64,000 nucleotides of DNA from Echinicola salinicaeni (GTDB lineage: Bacteria; Bacteroidota; Bacteroidia; Cytophagales; Cyclobacteriaceae), in assembly GCF_014280965.1 (NCBI RefSeq), contig NZ_JACODZ010000008.1:1-64000 (forward strand). The letters run 5' to 3'. Positions 36,980 through 46,168 of the stretch are shown here, in pieces. The position numbers were made by a program, and so were the translations under genes. Numbering within the stretch: the first letter of the stretch is position 1; every line of letters starts with the position of its first letter. The notes beneath the pieces are model-generated. The model was given only the letters and a program-made list of their open reading frames with translations. It did no database searches and was not told the origin of the DNA.

Positions 36980-37303
36980 ATGAAATGGATGGTAATCATA
37001 TTGAGGTACTATTTATTTGCCCTAATGTTATTCCCTTGTGGTGATGAGCAAGTAGGAGCAGAATTAGATGCTATTGATACGGTTTTACTGTCCCAAGATG
37101 AGGGCCATCAAGACCACAGTGAGCATGATGATTGTTCTCCACTTTGTGTGTGTCATTGTTGTCACCTGCATTATGTTGTCCATGATCATAATGAAATTCA
37201 ATTCTTAAAACCATATTCGATCTTCAGTAAAGTATATCTATCAGATATTCCTGAGGATCAGGTAAAAGATTTTTTGAAGCCTCCTAAATTTTATTTTGCA
37301 TAA
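36980..37303 (+). CDS. Small Cys/His-rich exported protein (DUF6660-like)
   Basis: The protein is about 107 residues. ATG 36980 (MKWMVIILRYYLFALMLFPCGDE) gives a hydrophobic N-terminal segment ending in a possible lipobox-like Cys. The middle is rich in His, Asp and Cys: EGHQDHSEHDDCSPLCVCHCCHLHYVVHDH. This looks like a metal-binding segment and agrees with small DUF6660-type proteins that precede CusA/CzcA pumps in Bacteroidota. It lies 148 bases before the RND pump gene on the same strand. A metal-sensing, chaperone or scavenging role is inference. Confidence 0.7.
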   Translation: MKWMVIILRYYLFALMLFPCGDEQVGAELDAIDTVLLSQDEGHQDHSEHDDCSPLCVCHCCHLHYVVHDHNEIQFLKPYSIFSKVYLSDIPEDQVKDFLKPPKFYFA

Positions 37304-37451
37304 ACACTGACTCATTTTATCATCAGAGTCAAAACCATTCATTATTATCCAAATCAATTCCTGTGATCAATATCTCTCAAGAAGAAAAGATATATGCTTT
37401 GCCTTATATCAATAAGAGATAGTTGAAAGAGGGATTTAAATCCTATTATTT

Positions 37452-40400
37452 ATGATTAATCAGCTTATAGATTTTTCTATAAAGAATAAGCTAATTATAT
37501 CACTGTTTACCATTGTTCTTATTATTGCTGGTATATGGGCCGTTAAGCAAATACCAATAGACGCCGTACCAGATATAACCAATAACCAAGTTCAGGTAAT
37601 CACCCAAGCACCAAACTTGGGTACAGAAGATATAGAGCAATTTATCACTTATCCAGTTGAGCTGGCCATGGCTAACTTGCCAGGAGTCAAAGAAGTCAGA
37701 TCAGTTTCAAGATTTGGACTATCATTGGTAACCATTGTATTCGACGATGATATGGATACCTATTTGCCACGGCAGCTCGTCGCAGAAAAGCTCAATGAAG
37801 TCAGGGATGAGATTCCTGTTGGTTTCGGAGCGCCTATGATCGGACCAATTTCCACCGGTCTTAGTGAAATCTACCAATACACCTTGGAAGTTGATCCATC
37901 ATATAAAAACACCTATAGTACTACAGATTTGAGAACTATCCAGGACTGGATTATCATGAGACAAATGGCCATGGTTCCTGGAGTAGTAGAAGTAAATGCT
38001 TTTGGCGGAAAGATCAAACAATATGAAGTAGCTGTAGCACCCGATGAATTACGCGCGATTGGCATCAATATTCTAGATATTTATGAGGCCCTGCAAAAGA
38101 ACAACCAAAATACTGGTGGGGCATATATAGAAAGAAACCATCAAGCTAATTTCATTAGGGGCGAGGGCTTGGTTAGAAACCTTAATGAAATAAGGAATAT
38201 TATTATCAGCAATGAAGATGGACTGCCAATCAAGATCAAAGATGTTGCAGATGTAAGGTATGGTCATGCTGTCCGCTATGGTGCCTTCACAAAAAATGGA
38301 GAAGGAGAGGCCGTAGGTGGAATGATCTTAATGCTAAAAGGGGCCAATTCGGACAAAGTAATCACTGATGTCAAATCTAGGATTGAACAAATCCAAGAAT
38401 CATTACCTGAAGGCATCAAAATAAAACCATTTCTAGATCGTAGCAAGCTGGTGGATAAAACCACCAACACTGTAACAACTAACCTTTTGGAAGGAGGGCT
38501 GATCGTAATTTTCATCCTGGTATTATTATTGGGAAATTGGCGAGGGGGATTAATCGTAGCTTCAACCATCCCTTTGAGTCTATTGTTTGCTTTTATCATG
38601 ATGAAGGTCTTTGGTGTTTGGGCCAATTTAATGAGTCTTGGAGCTATAGATTTTGGGATTATAGTAGATGGCGCTGTCATCATAGTTGAAAGCACCGTGT
38701 TCTTATTGTACAGTAAAATTAAGCAAGGCAAAGAACTTAATGCCAAATTAAAAGATAAGGTCTCTAGCACTGCGTCCAAAAGAATGATGAATTCTGCCTT
38801 CTTTGGGCAATTGATCATTTTGATTGTTTTTCTTCCCATTCTTACTTTGGAAGGCGTAGAAGGTAAAATGTTCAAGCCAATGGCCTTAACATTCATTTTT
38901 GCGATGATCGGTGCCATGTTACTGTGCTTGACCTATGTCCCCATGATCTCTTCGGTTTTTATAAAAGCCAGTAAAAACCCAACATCAAAAAGCTGGGGGG
39001 ACAAAATCGTGTTGGCAGTAGAAAATACTTATTTGCCTTTACTACAGTGGTCACTAAAACGAACTAAATGGATAATAGGATTTTCTTTGATCTTGTTTTC
39101 GATGGCCATTTATTCTTTTACAAAAATGGGAGGAGAATTTATCCCCCAACTGGACGAAGGAGATATTGCATTTCATATTATGTTACAGCCGGGCAGTGCA
39201 CTATCCGAATCATTGGAAACTTCCACGAAAATTGAGCAGATCATCTTAGACAATTTTCCGGAAGTGGAACAGGTAATGAGCAGGTTTGGAGTAGCCGATG
39301 TCCCTACTGATCCTATGCCAATGGATATCGCGGACTGTTTTATTATCCTCAAGCCAAAATCCGAATGGGTTTCTGCAGAAACCAAAGAGGAATTGATCAA
39401 CAAAATAAAGGAAAAAATCAGTGTGGTTCCTGGGGTGAATTATGAGTTTACCCAGCCCATAGAGATGAGATTTAATGAATTGCTTACTGGGGTTAGAGAA
39501 GATATCGCCATTAAGCTCTTTGGAGATGATCTGGACCTATTGGCCCAAAAGGCACAAGAAATAGGCAGTTTGATCAATGGAATAGAAGGCGTAGCAGATT
39601 ACAGGGTAGAGGCAACAACTGGCTTGCCTCAAATGACAGTGGATTATGAAAGGGATAAATTGGCTCAATATGATCTAAACGTTGAAGATATCAATGCCGT
39701 CATTCAAACAGCATTTGCCGGTAAAAAAGCAGGGGTGATTTTTGAAGGGGAGAAAAGATTTGATTTGGTTCTGCGTTTAGACACCCTTTATAGAACTCAA
39801 ATCAATGATGTAAAAAACCTTTATGTTAATACACAAAATGGTTCCCAGATACCGATGAAGGAAATAGCTAAGGTAAGCTACCAAGCAGGCCCAATGCAAA
39901 TCAGTAGGGATAACACTAATCGTAGGACCTATGTCGGGATCAATGTAAGAGGCCGAGATATAAAATCCTTGGTAAATGAAATTCAGGAAAAATTAAAAGC
40001 TGAATTGGAATTGCCACCTGGATATTATATCCGTTATGGAGGTGCATTTGAAAACTTTGAGCGTGCTACATCTAGGTTAGTTTTGGTAGTTCCAATTGCT
40101 TTAGCTTCCATATTTATCCTCATATTCTTTGCATTGCGATCGATCAAACAAGCTTTTATGATCTTCATAGCCATTCCTCTGGCCTCAATTGGAGGTGTAT
40201 TCTCTCTATGGTTAAGGGACATGCCCTTCAGTATTTCAGCCGGAGTTGGATTTATAGTTCTTTTTGGGGTGGCTGTCTTAAATGGACTAGTAATGATCAA
40301 TGGGTTAAATGAACTTAAAATTGAAGACAGGTTAAACTTATACGACAGGATACAGCAGGGAACCAGAAGAAGAATACGACCGATATTATTGACAGCCCTT

Positions 40401-41798
40401 ACTGATATACTTGGATTTTTCCCCATGGCCCTTTCTGCCACTGCAGGTGCCGAAGTTCAAAGGCCATTGGCAACCGTGGTTATTGGAGGATTGATAAGCA
40501 GTACATTGCTGACATTGTTTGTACTTCCCGTATTGTACCAATGGGTAGAGAAGAAAAGTATTACTTTAACCTTTCCAAAGCTAGGAACCGTTGTGCTAAT
40601 GGTAGGCCTGTTCATAGGCTCACAAACTACTAATGCACAAAGTCAGGACAGTATACCAAGTCTTAGTTTGAATGAAGCCTTAGAAATGGCCAAAAGCAAT
40701 TATCCATTGATCAGTAAAGCCCAAATGGAAGTTGATAAGCAAGAGGCCATGAAGAAAAGTGCTTGGGATATGGGAAATACTCAGGTATTTACTGGTGGTG
40801 AAGAATTGCTCGAGGGAGAAGGGATCTACACGAGGATTGGAGTGATGCAGCAGCAAATGGATATTTTGGGTATACCCTCAAAGGTGAAATATCAAAAACA
40901 AAAAGTAATCCTTGCTGAAGCTGCAAAACACCTATCTGAACTGGAGTTAAACATTGAGGTCAGTAAGGCTTTTGCTAATTTATATATTGCCAAAAGGAAA
41001 TTATTACTTTATTCCCACTTGGATACGCTCTTTCAGAAATTCAGTAAGGCTGCAAAGATTAGATGGGAAACTGAAGCTACCAGTAAGTTGGAATGGCTAA
41101 CTGCCCAGAACAAAGCCAAACAGATAAGTATCCAAAAGCAACAAGCCTTCCACGATTATAATATTGCCGAACAGAAGTTCAATTTATGGTTAGTAAGTGA
41201 TGAACACTATACCATCACCGTTGAAAATGAATCAATGCTTTTGGAGAAATTTTCTAGAAATGCACAGCAGCTAGACCAGCATCCAAGCATCGTACTTTCT
41301 TCGGAGAAAAAGGAATTGGTAAATAGGGCTTTGAAAAAAGCAAAAGCAGCCTACCTTCCTACTATAAGTGGCCAATATGGATGGCAAAGTATCAATGGTG
41401 CTTCTGGATACCGGGCCTTTCAAATAGGCTTAAACATCCCTTTGGCTTTTAATGTCAACCAGGCAAAAGTTCAAAGTGCAAAAATCAATGTAGAGCAGTT
41501 AAGTAAGGATTACCAAGAGCAGTTAATCAAGCTCAATACGGCTTTTTCAAACAGCTTGGAAGCAATGACAAAGTGGAAAACTTCCTATGAATATTATCAG
41601 GAAGAGGCCTTACCCTTAGCCATAGAACAGGAAAGGGGAGCTCAACTGGCTTACAAGGAAGGAGCAATAGATTATGTAACCTTCTTAGAAAATATCAATA
41701 CGGTCATGGATATCAAGATAGGGGCATTGAAAACTTTAGAAAAATACCTGATAAGCAGGGTGAATTTGTCCTATTTTGAAACCCCAATAAATTATTAA
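37452..41798 (+). CDS. Heavy-metal RND pump (CusA/CzcA) fused to a TolC-like outer-membrane factor
   Basis: This is a 1448-residue protein. Residues 1 to about 1040 form a complete HME-RND pump: FSIKNKLIISLFTIVLIIAGIWA, IPIDAVPDITNNQVQV, the TM4 proton-relay motif GAIDFGIIVDGAVIIVES (about 400), and the C-terminal TM block GVGFIVLFGVAVLNGLVMI. Residues about 1063-1448 are an outer-membrane efflux (TolC) domain (LSLNEALEMAKSNYPLI...). Between them lies a signal-peptide-like segment, LGTVVLMVGLFIGSQTTNAQSQ. Such fusions are known in Bacteroidota. The family exports Cu/Ag or Co/Zn/Cd; the metal is not decided here. The adaptor gene follows after four bases. Confidence 0.93.
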   Translation: MINQLIDFSIKNKLIISLFTIVLIIAGIWAVKQIPIDAVPDITNNQVQVITQAPNLGTEDIEQFITYPVELAMANLPGVKEVRSVSRFGLSLVTIVFDDDMDTYLPRQLVAEKLNEVRDEIPVGFGAPMIGPISTGLSEIYQYTLEVDPSYKNTYSTTDLRTIQDWIIMRQMAMVPGVVEVNAFGGKIKQYEVAVAPDELRAIGINILDIYEALQKNNQNTGGAYIERNHQANFIRGEGLVRNLNEIRNIIISNEDGLPIKIKDVADVRYGHAVRYGAFTKNGEGEAVGGMILMLKGANSDKVITDVKSRIEQIQESLPEGIKIKPFLDRSKLVDKTTNTVTTNLLEGGLIVIFILVLLLGNWRGGLIVASTIPLSLLFAFIMMKVFGVWANLMSLGAIDFGIIVDGAVIIVESTVFLLYSKIKQGKELNAKLKDKVSSTASKRMMNSAFFGQLIILIVFLPILTLEGVEGKMFKPMALTFIFAMIGAMLLCLTYVPMISSVFIKASKNPTSKSWGDKIVLAVENTYLPLLQWSLKRTKWIIGFSLILFSMAIYSFTKMGGEFIPQLDEGDIAFHIMLQPGSALSESLETSTKIEQIILDNFPEVEQVMSRFGVADVPTDPMPMDIADCFIILKPKSEWVSAETKEELINKIKEKISVVPGVNYEFTQPIEMRFNELLTGVREDIAIKLFGDDLDLLAQKAQEIGSLINGIEGVADYRVEATTGLPQMTVDYERDKLAQYDLNVEDINAVIQTAFAGKKAGVIFEGEKRFDLVLRLDTLYRTQINDVKNLYVNTQNGSQIPMKEIAKVSYQAGPMQISRDNTNRRTYVGINVRGRDIKSLVNEIQEKLKAELELPPGYYIRYGGAFENFERATSRLVLVVPIALASIFILIFFALRSIKQAFMIFIAIPLASIGGVFSLWLRDMPFSISAGVGFIVLFGVAVLNGLVMINGLNELKIEDRLNLYDRIQQGTRRRIRPILLTALTDILGFFPMALSATAGAEVQRPLATVVIGGLISSTLLTLFVLPVLYQWVEKKSITLTFPKLGTVVLMVGLFIGSQTTNAQSQDSIPSLSLNEALEMAKSNYPLISKAQMEVDKQEAMKKSAWDMGNTQVFTGGEELLEGEGIYTRIGVMQQQMDILGIPSKVKYQKQKVILAEAAKHLSELELNIEVSKAFANLYIAKRKLLLYSHLDTLFQKFSKAAKIRWETEATSKLEWLTAQNKAKQISIQKQQAFHDYNIAEQKFNLWLVSDEHYTITVENESMLLEKFSRNAQQLDQHPSIVLSSEKKELVNRALKKAKAAYLPTISGQYGWQSINGASGYRAFQIGLNIPLAFNVNQAKVQSAKINVEQLSKDYQEQLIKLNTAFSNSLEAMTKWKTSYEYYQEEALPLAIEQERGAQLAYKEGAIDYVTFLENINTVMDIKIGALKTLEKYLISRVNLSYFETPINY

Positions 41799-41802
41799 AA
41801 CA

Positions 41803-42984
41803 ATGAATTTCAATAACATATATAGTTTGTTAATAATAGTGTTCCTAAATGCATGTAATTCAGGGACCATGGATAATTCAAAAACCATTGAATCCAATTC
41901 AAACAGCCATACTGATCATGACAAAAATGAAGGAGTTTATTTAACATCAGATCAGGTTAAGACTTTGGGTATCGAAATAGACAGCATTCCCAAAAGGATC
42001 ATGAATGGCATAGTAGAAGCAAATGGTGTATTAGAAGTACCACCACAAAATGAAGCCAATATAACTGCTATCATAGGAGCCAACATTAATAATATTAAAG
42101 TTATAGAAGGGGATAAAGTCGGTAAAGGACAAATATTGGCCTACGTAAGCCATCCTGAATTAATCCAGCTTCAAATAGATTACCAGCAAAAATGGAATGA
42201 ATTAAAGTTTATGAACCAAGAATATGACAGGCAGCAAATACTTTATGAAAACGAAGTTGGATCTGGAAAAGACCTCCAAAGAATTAAGGCCAATCTGGCT
42301 GGACTTAATGGAAATGTAAAAGGAATGGAAAGCCAATTAAATTTATTGGGTATAGCTCCTAAAAGGGTTCAAGAAGGAGAAATACTCCAATACATCCCAA
42401 TAAAAAGTACCATTTCAGGATATATCAAGAAAGTACATATCAAAACCGGACAATATGTATCTCCTCAGTTTACCATGTTTGAAGTAGTCAATATAGAGCA
42501 TATCCATGCCGACCTAATGGTATTTGAAAAGGATATCTACAAGGTCAAAAAAGGTCAAAAAGTGAGATTCAAGGTGCAAACGCTTCCAGATGACGAACTG
42601 TATGCAGAAGTATATGCTGTAGGAAAATCTTTTGAGGAGAAACCAAAGGCAGTGCATATTCATGCCGAAATAGAGAACAAAAAAGGTCTTTTAATACCTG
42701 GCATGTATGTTCGAGGACAGGTTTTAACCGAAGGGATAACAGGATACGCTGTAAAGGAAGCTGCTATTGCCAAATCAGGTGAAAAAGACTATTTGTTTGC
42801 TGCAAATAAAACAGGTGATGAATGGCATTTTGTGCCTGTAGAGGTTTTACTTACAGAAAGTAATGACAATTGGAAAGCCGTTCAGTTCCTCAACCCAGCT
42901 GATAGAAATAAAAAATATATTATGAATCAGGCTTATTATATCATGGCTGAAATGAACAAAGGTGAAGGAGGACATCAACATTAG
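41803..42984 (+). CDS. Periplasmic adaptor of the RND metal pump (CusB/CzcB family), lipoprotein
   Basis: This is a 393-residue protein. The lipoprotein signal is MNFNNIYSLLIIVFLNAC (Cys18). A His-rich stretch follows (SNSHTDHDKNEG). The membrane-fusion architecture is visible: GVLEVPPQNEANITAIIGANINNIKVIEGDKVGKGQILAYVSHPELI (lipoyl half), a coiled-coil of about 60 residues (QIDYQQKWNELKFMNQEYDRQQILYENE...), and the second lipoyl half YIPIKSTISGYIKKVHIKTGQYVSPQ, then beta-barrel. It links the pump and the TolC domain across the periplasm. It starts four bases after the pump gene. Confidence 0.93.
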   Translation: MNFNNIYSLLIIVFLNACNSGTMDNSKTIESNSNSHTDHDKNEGVYLTSDQVKTLGIEIDSIPKRIMNGIVEANGVLEVPPQNEANITAIIGANINNIKVIEGDKVGKGQILAYVSHPELIQLQIDYQQKWNELKFMNQEYDRQQILYENEVGSGKDLQRIKANLAGLNGNVKGMESQLNLLGIAPKRVQEGEILQYIPIKSTISGYIKKVHIKTGQYVSPQFTMFEVVNIEHIHADLMVFEKDIYKVKKGQKVRFKVQTLPDDELYAEVYAVGKSFEEKPKAVHIHAEIENKKGLLIPGMYVRGQVLTEGITGYAVKEAAIAKSGEKDYLFAANKTGDEWHFVPVEVLLTESNDNWKAVQFLNPADRNKKYIMNQAYYIMAEMNKGEGGHQH

Positions 42985-43193
42985 AACCATAAAAATGATC
43001 TGGGTTCTTTTTAGCAAATAAGACCGCATCAATTCCTGCTAAGGTATGAGAAGGTACTGTCTCAACTAGGTGTTAAATAAATTTCATTCCTATAGACAGT
43101 CCCTGATTACCTCTGATAAAAAAGCTTTTCGATTTATGCTAAATTGATTTACTTGTTTTATATATTTAGAAAGTATAAAGTAAGTAAATCAAA

Positions 43194-43976
43194 ATGAATA
43201 TATCCAAAACGACCTTTTATCAACTCTCTTGTTTCATTCTTTTATTTTTCACTATCAAATCCAGTATGGCTCAAATAGGAGTAGGGGCAGAAAAACCACA
43301 TAGCGCCAAGTGGCTCTTTAATGGAACACGGGAAATGCTGGATGATAAATGGACCTATTGGGAAGGACCGCGATTGAAAGCTTCCTTACCTATAAAATGG
43401 CAGCTATCAGAAGATCCAATCCATAAGGGTATGGTCTTAAACACTTATGACGAAAGTGCGGCTAATGGACTTTACGGTGCCGCAGATATTGTGACCAAAG
43501 AGAAGTTCAGGGATTTTAGATTGCACATCGAATTTCTCATACCTCATGAAGGAGGTAATAGTGGAGTTTATTTACAAAACAGGTATGAAATCCAAGTTTT
43601 GGATGGAGATACTACCAGCCATGGCATGGCAGCGATTATCAATGAAAAGTCGGCACCTTACCATATCTATAATGGTTTGAAAAAATGGAATGCATACGAT
43701 ATCCAATTTCGTGCGGCTCGGTTTGATAAGCAAGGGGAATTAATCGAGCGACCTTTGGTGACCATCTATTTTAATGGAGTTAAAATCCATGAAAACGAAT
43801 ATATTCAACAAGTCTGGGGAGGGCCTAATTCAGGTTTAGACGGTGGAAATGACGGAGGGAAGGGAATAACTGACCGCCCAGGTGGCCTAAAACTCCAATC
43901 TGAAGGCCATGAAGTTTTATATAGAAATATCTGGATCGAGAATTTGGATATAAAAAAGTCTGATACCAACTTTTAA
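43194..43976 (+). CDS. Exported DUF1080 protein (3-keto-glycoside hydrolase type)
   Basis: This is a 260-residue protein with a signal peptide ending SSMAQIG. A single DUF1080 domain shows FRDFRLHIEFLIPHEGGNSGVYLQNRYEIQVLDG, KKWNAYDIQFRAARF, VTIYFNGVKIHEN and GLKLQSEGHEVLYRNIWIENL, the N-S-G-V-Y-x-x-x-R-Y-E core and the R-N-I-W end being typical. It is probably periplasmic. It stands alone between the metal pump and the HD-PycTM gene, so no pathway can be assigned; it is not adjacent to an oxidoreductase, in contrast to the 21561 gene. Confidence 0.87.
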   Translation: MNISKTTFYQLSCFILLFFTIKSSMAQIGVGAEKPHSAKWLFNGTREMLDDKWTYWEGPRLKASLPIKWQLSEDPIHKGMVLNTYDESAANGLYGAADIVTKEKFRDFRLHIEFLIPHEGGNSGVYLQNRYEIQVLDGDTTSHGMAAIINEKSAPYHIYNGLKKWNAYDIQFRAARFDKQGELIERPLVTIYFNGVKIHENEYIQQVWGGPNSGLDGGNDGGKGITDRPGGLKLQSEGHEVLYRNIWIENLDIKKSDTNF

Positions 43977-44004
43977 TATGAACTAATAAATAGAAGAGTT
44001 AAGT

Positions 44005-44040
44005 CCAGCATTTTGAAAAATGTTATTTACAAAATGCTGG
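44005..44040. terminator. Hairpin between convergent genes
   Basis: CCAGCATTTTG and its complement form a perfect 11-bp stem around a 14-base loop. It lacks a T run on both sides, so termination strength is uncertain. Confidence 0.5.
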
Positions 44041-44062
44041 CTACTCGTATTCCTACTTACGG

Positions 44063-45247
44063 CTAGTAGGTATCCACTGGAAAGAATATAGTAGCAACAG
44101 CAAATGCCAAAATAGAAAGAATAAACCCGAACATAAACACGGTATAACTTTTCCTCAGGAGCACATATTTTTTGGCCAATACCTTTCCTAAAAAATATAT
44201 ATCTCTGGTCATGCTTCCATATAAATAATCTGCATTACCCAACATTTTTCCCATGCCATATTCATACTCACTTAAAGTCATTTCATGAAAATTACCAAAG
44301 TAAAGCAGGTTACCTTCCTTTTTATCTATGGTTTCCTTAGTTACTTTTCCTGAAGTTACATTAGGTCGTGTAGCCAAAATAGCAAACACCATTGTTACAA
44401 GACTTGTTGCAAGCAACATAGTGGTAGGAATAATATAATTAGGGTATTCCTCCAATTTCCTGAGCAACACGGACACGATTATAGTCAAAATTATTGAATT
44501 GACTGAAATCATAATATTTGCCTTATTATCGGCGATAGAGGAGAGTTCTAGGTGATTTCTAGAGGTCGTTCTAAAAAGTGTTTCAACACCTCTTTCTGCT
44601 TTCTTTTTTTTGGACTTCTTTTTATCCGATTTTAAATCTGATTGTTCTATTTTCTCTACCAAGGTCTCTATATTCTTTTGTTTTCCAGTTTGGCACTTTT
44701 GTTGACAATATTCCGTGTGATACCGATGTTTGTTCAGAAATATCAAATTGGAACGAAGCCAAGATTTGACATCCATATCCAACAGTTTCATTTCAATCAA
44801 TTCATCTCTTAATTTGAGTGATCTTTGAAAATAAGCATCGCTAGCCAAATGAGAAAGATCGGCATCACATAGAATCTTTTCTATCAATTTAGATGGACTT
44901 TGTGGCATTTGGGTCGAGTAAATGCAAGCCTGAACCTTATCAATAAAATCTTGCCCTACCTCATTTTCCAATAAAAAATCCCTAGCTATTTTTGCCCCTT
45001 CACTTTCATGGTTTTCCAGCTTTGCCCGGGACCAACAGCCCACGTCATGAAACCAAGCAGCCACCATTAGTATTAACTTTTCTTCTTCAGCAAGGTCGTA
45101 ATATGAGCTAATTTCTTCACTGGCCTTCACCACATCTTTGGTATGTTCCAAGTTATGGTATTTGAAAAGCTTTTGGTTACTGTCTTTATAAAGTGCTTTT
45201 ACATAAGTCTCTACCTTATAAAGTAAATTAATATTAACTTCTTCCAT
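44063..45247 (-). CDS. HD-domain protein fused to a Pycsar-effector-like (PycTM) membrane domain
   Basis: This is a 394-residue protein. An HD phosphohydrolase domain occupies about 1-180: HNLEH (His31, His35), WFHDVG (His67, Asp68), His80 and CDADLSHLAS (Asp128, Asp130), so the metal ligands look intact. A Lys-rich linker (about 205-218) follows. The C-terminal part has the PycTM/DUF5706 signature ETLFRTTSRNHLELSSIADNKANIMISVNSIIL (about 222-253) and three membrane segments (about 246-262, 272-292 and 368-388). PycTM domains are effectors of the cyclic-pyrimidine Pycsar anti-phage system. No pyrimidine cyclase is adjacent. The HD part could degrade or sense a nucleotide signal. Both roles are inference. 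Confidence 0.85.
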   Translation of the reverse strand: MEEVNINLLYKVETYVKALYKDSNQKLFKYHNLEHTKDVVKASEEISSYYDLAEEEKLILMVAAWFHDVGCWSRAKLENHESEGAKIARDFLLENEVGQDFIDKVQACIYSTQMPQSPSKLIEKILCDADLSHLASDAYFQRSLKLRDELIEMKLLDMDVKSWLRSNLIFLNKHRYHTEYCQQKCQTGKQKNIETLVEKIEQSDLKSDKKKSKKKKAERGVETLFRTTSRNHLELSSIADNKANIMISVNSIILTIIVSVLLRKLEEYPNYIIPTTMLLATSLVTMVFAILATRPNVTSGKVTKETIDKKEGNLLYFGNFHEMTLSEYEYGMGKMLGNADYLYGSMTRDIYFLGKVLAKKYVLLRKSYTVFMFGFILSILAFAVATIFFPVDTY

Positions 45248-45301
45248 ATTAATATAAATACTTAGAATGAACTAAATTTAACAGTAATATCTTAGTAAAA
45301 C

Positions 45302-46168
45302 ATGAATTCATTTAAGTTTATAACCTTTTTATTTTTCGTACTCATCAACTCTTGCGGCCTCAGAGAAAGGAGATTCAATGGAGACTATGAATCTCCCAAA
45401 GCCTATGATCTTAAGCACGGGGAAAAGTTAATATTACCCGAGGTCCTCGATGAAGTATCAGGCATTACCATAGGCAAAAATGGTAATATCTGGGCTATTC
45501 AAGACGAATCATCCATTGTCTATGAGCTGAAGTGGCCTAAAAAGAAAATTCTTAGAAAAAGTAAGTTTGCCAAAAATATGGACTTGGAGGACATCCTATA
45601 CACTGATAAGGGTTTATACGGCCTTAAAAGTAACGGTGATATCTATGAGATAATTAATGTTTTTGAAAAAAAAACAAATTCCAATATCCATGACTTTCCA
45701 TTTAAAGGAAAAAGGGACTTGGAATCCTTGGCTCAATTAAATGACAATCAGCTCATATTGTTCTGCAAATCATGTAAATTAGATAAGAACAAAAATGTGG
45801 CAAGTGCTTTCACATTTGACCTCAACACCAATACATATAGTGAATTAAAGGACTATAAATTAACTGAGAAAAAATTACGTAAAGTCCTTAACGAGGAACA
45901 GGATTTCAAATTGACGGTAAAACCTTCTGCAGCTTCCATGCATCCCATTGAAAACAAATTGTATGTGATTTCTTCCGTAGGGAAATGGCTACTGATCATG
46001 GATCGGTTTGGAGATCCAGAACAAATTTACCGCTTAGACCCAAGGGTTTTTAAACAGGCTGAAGGGATCACTTTTAATCAGCAAGGGGATATGTTTATTT
46101 CAAATGAAGCGCATGATGGAAACCCCAATATTTTAAAATTCAAATATCAGCCAGAACAATCAAAATGA
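45302..46168 (+). CDS. SdiA-regulated-type beta-propeller lipoprotein
   Basis: This is a 288-residue protein with lipoprotein signal (FVLINSCGL, Cys18). It then shows short repeated propeller blades: LPEVLDEVSGITIGKNGNIWAIQDESSIVYEL, DLEDILYTDKGLYGLKSNGDIYEI, HPIENKLYVISSVGKWLLIMD and QAEGITFNQQGDMFISNEA. This fits the SdiA-regulated family (about 250-300 residues), whose molecular role is unclear. Its stop overlaps the start of the phosphoesterase/barrel gene by four bases, so the two are translationally coupled. It is divergent from the HD-PycTM gene with only 54 bases between. Confidence 0.8.
   Translation: MNSFKFITFLFFVLINSCGLRERRFNGDYESPKAYDLKHGEKLILPEVLDEVSGITIGKNGNIWAIQDESSIVYELKWPKKKILRKSKFAKNMDLEDILYTDKGLYGLKSNGDIYEIINVFEKKTNSNIHDFPFKGKRDLESLAQLNDNQLILFCKSCKLDKNKNVASAFTFDLNTNTYSELKDYKLTEKKLRKVLNEEQDFKLTVKPSAASMHPIENKLYVISSVGKWLLIMDRFGDPEQIYRLDPRVFKQAEGITFNQQGDMFISNEAHDGNPNILKFKYQPEQSK

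Noticed and set aside
37371-37422. Long-range inverted repeats (TATCTCT with AGAGATA) before the pump gene
   Set aside because: The arms are only six or seven bases with a loop of about 40 in an AT-rich region, so chance is a sufficient explanation.
38276-38917. 213-codon antisense frame inside the RND pump gene
   Set aside because: It is a shadow of the pump coding sequence; its translation lacks any motif and the plus-strand protein is clearly a real RND pump.
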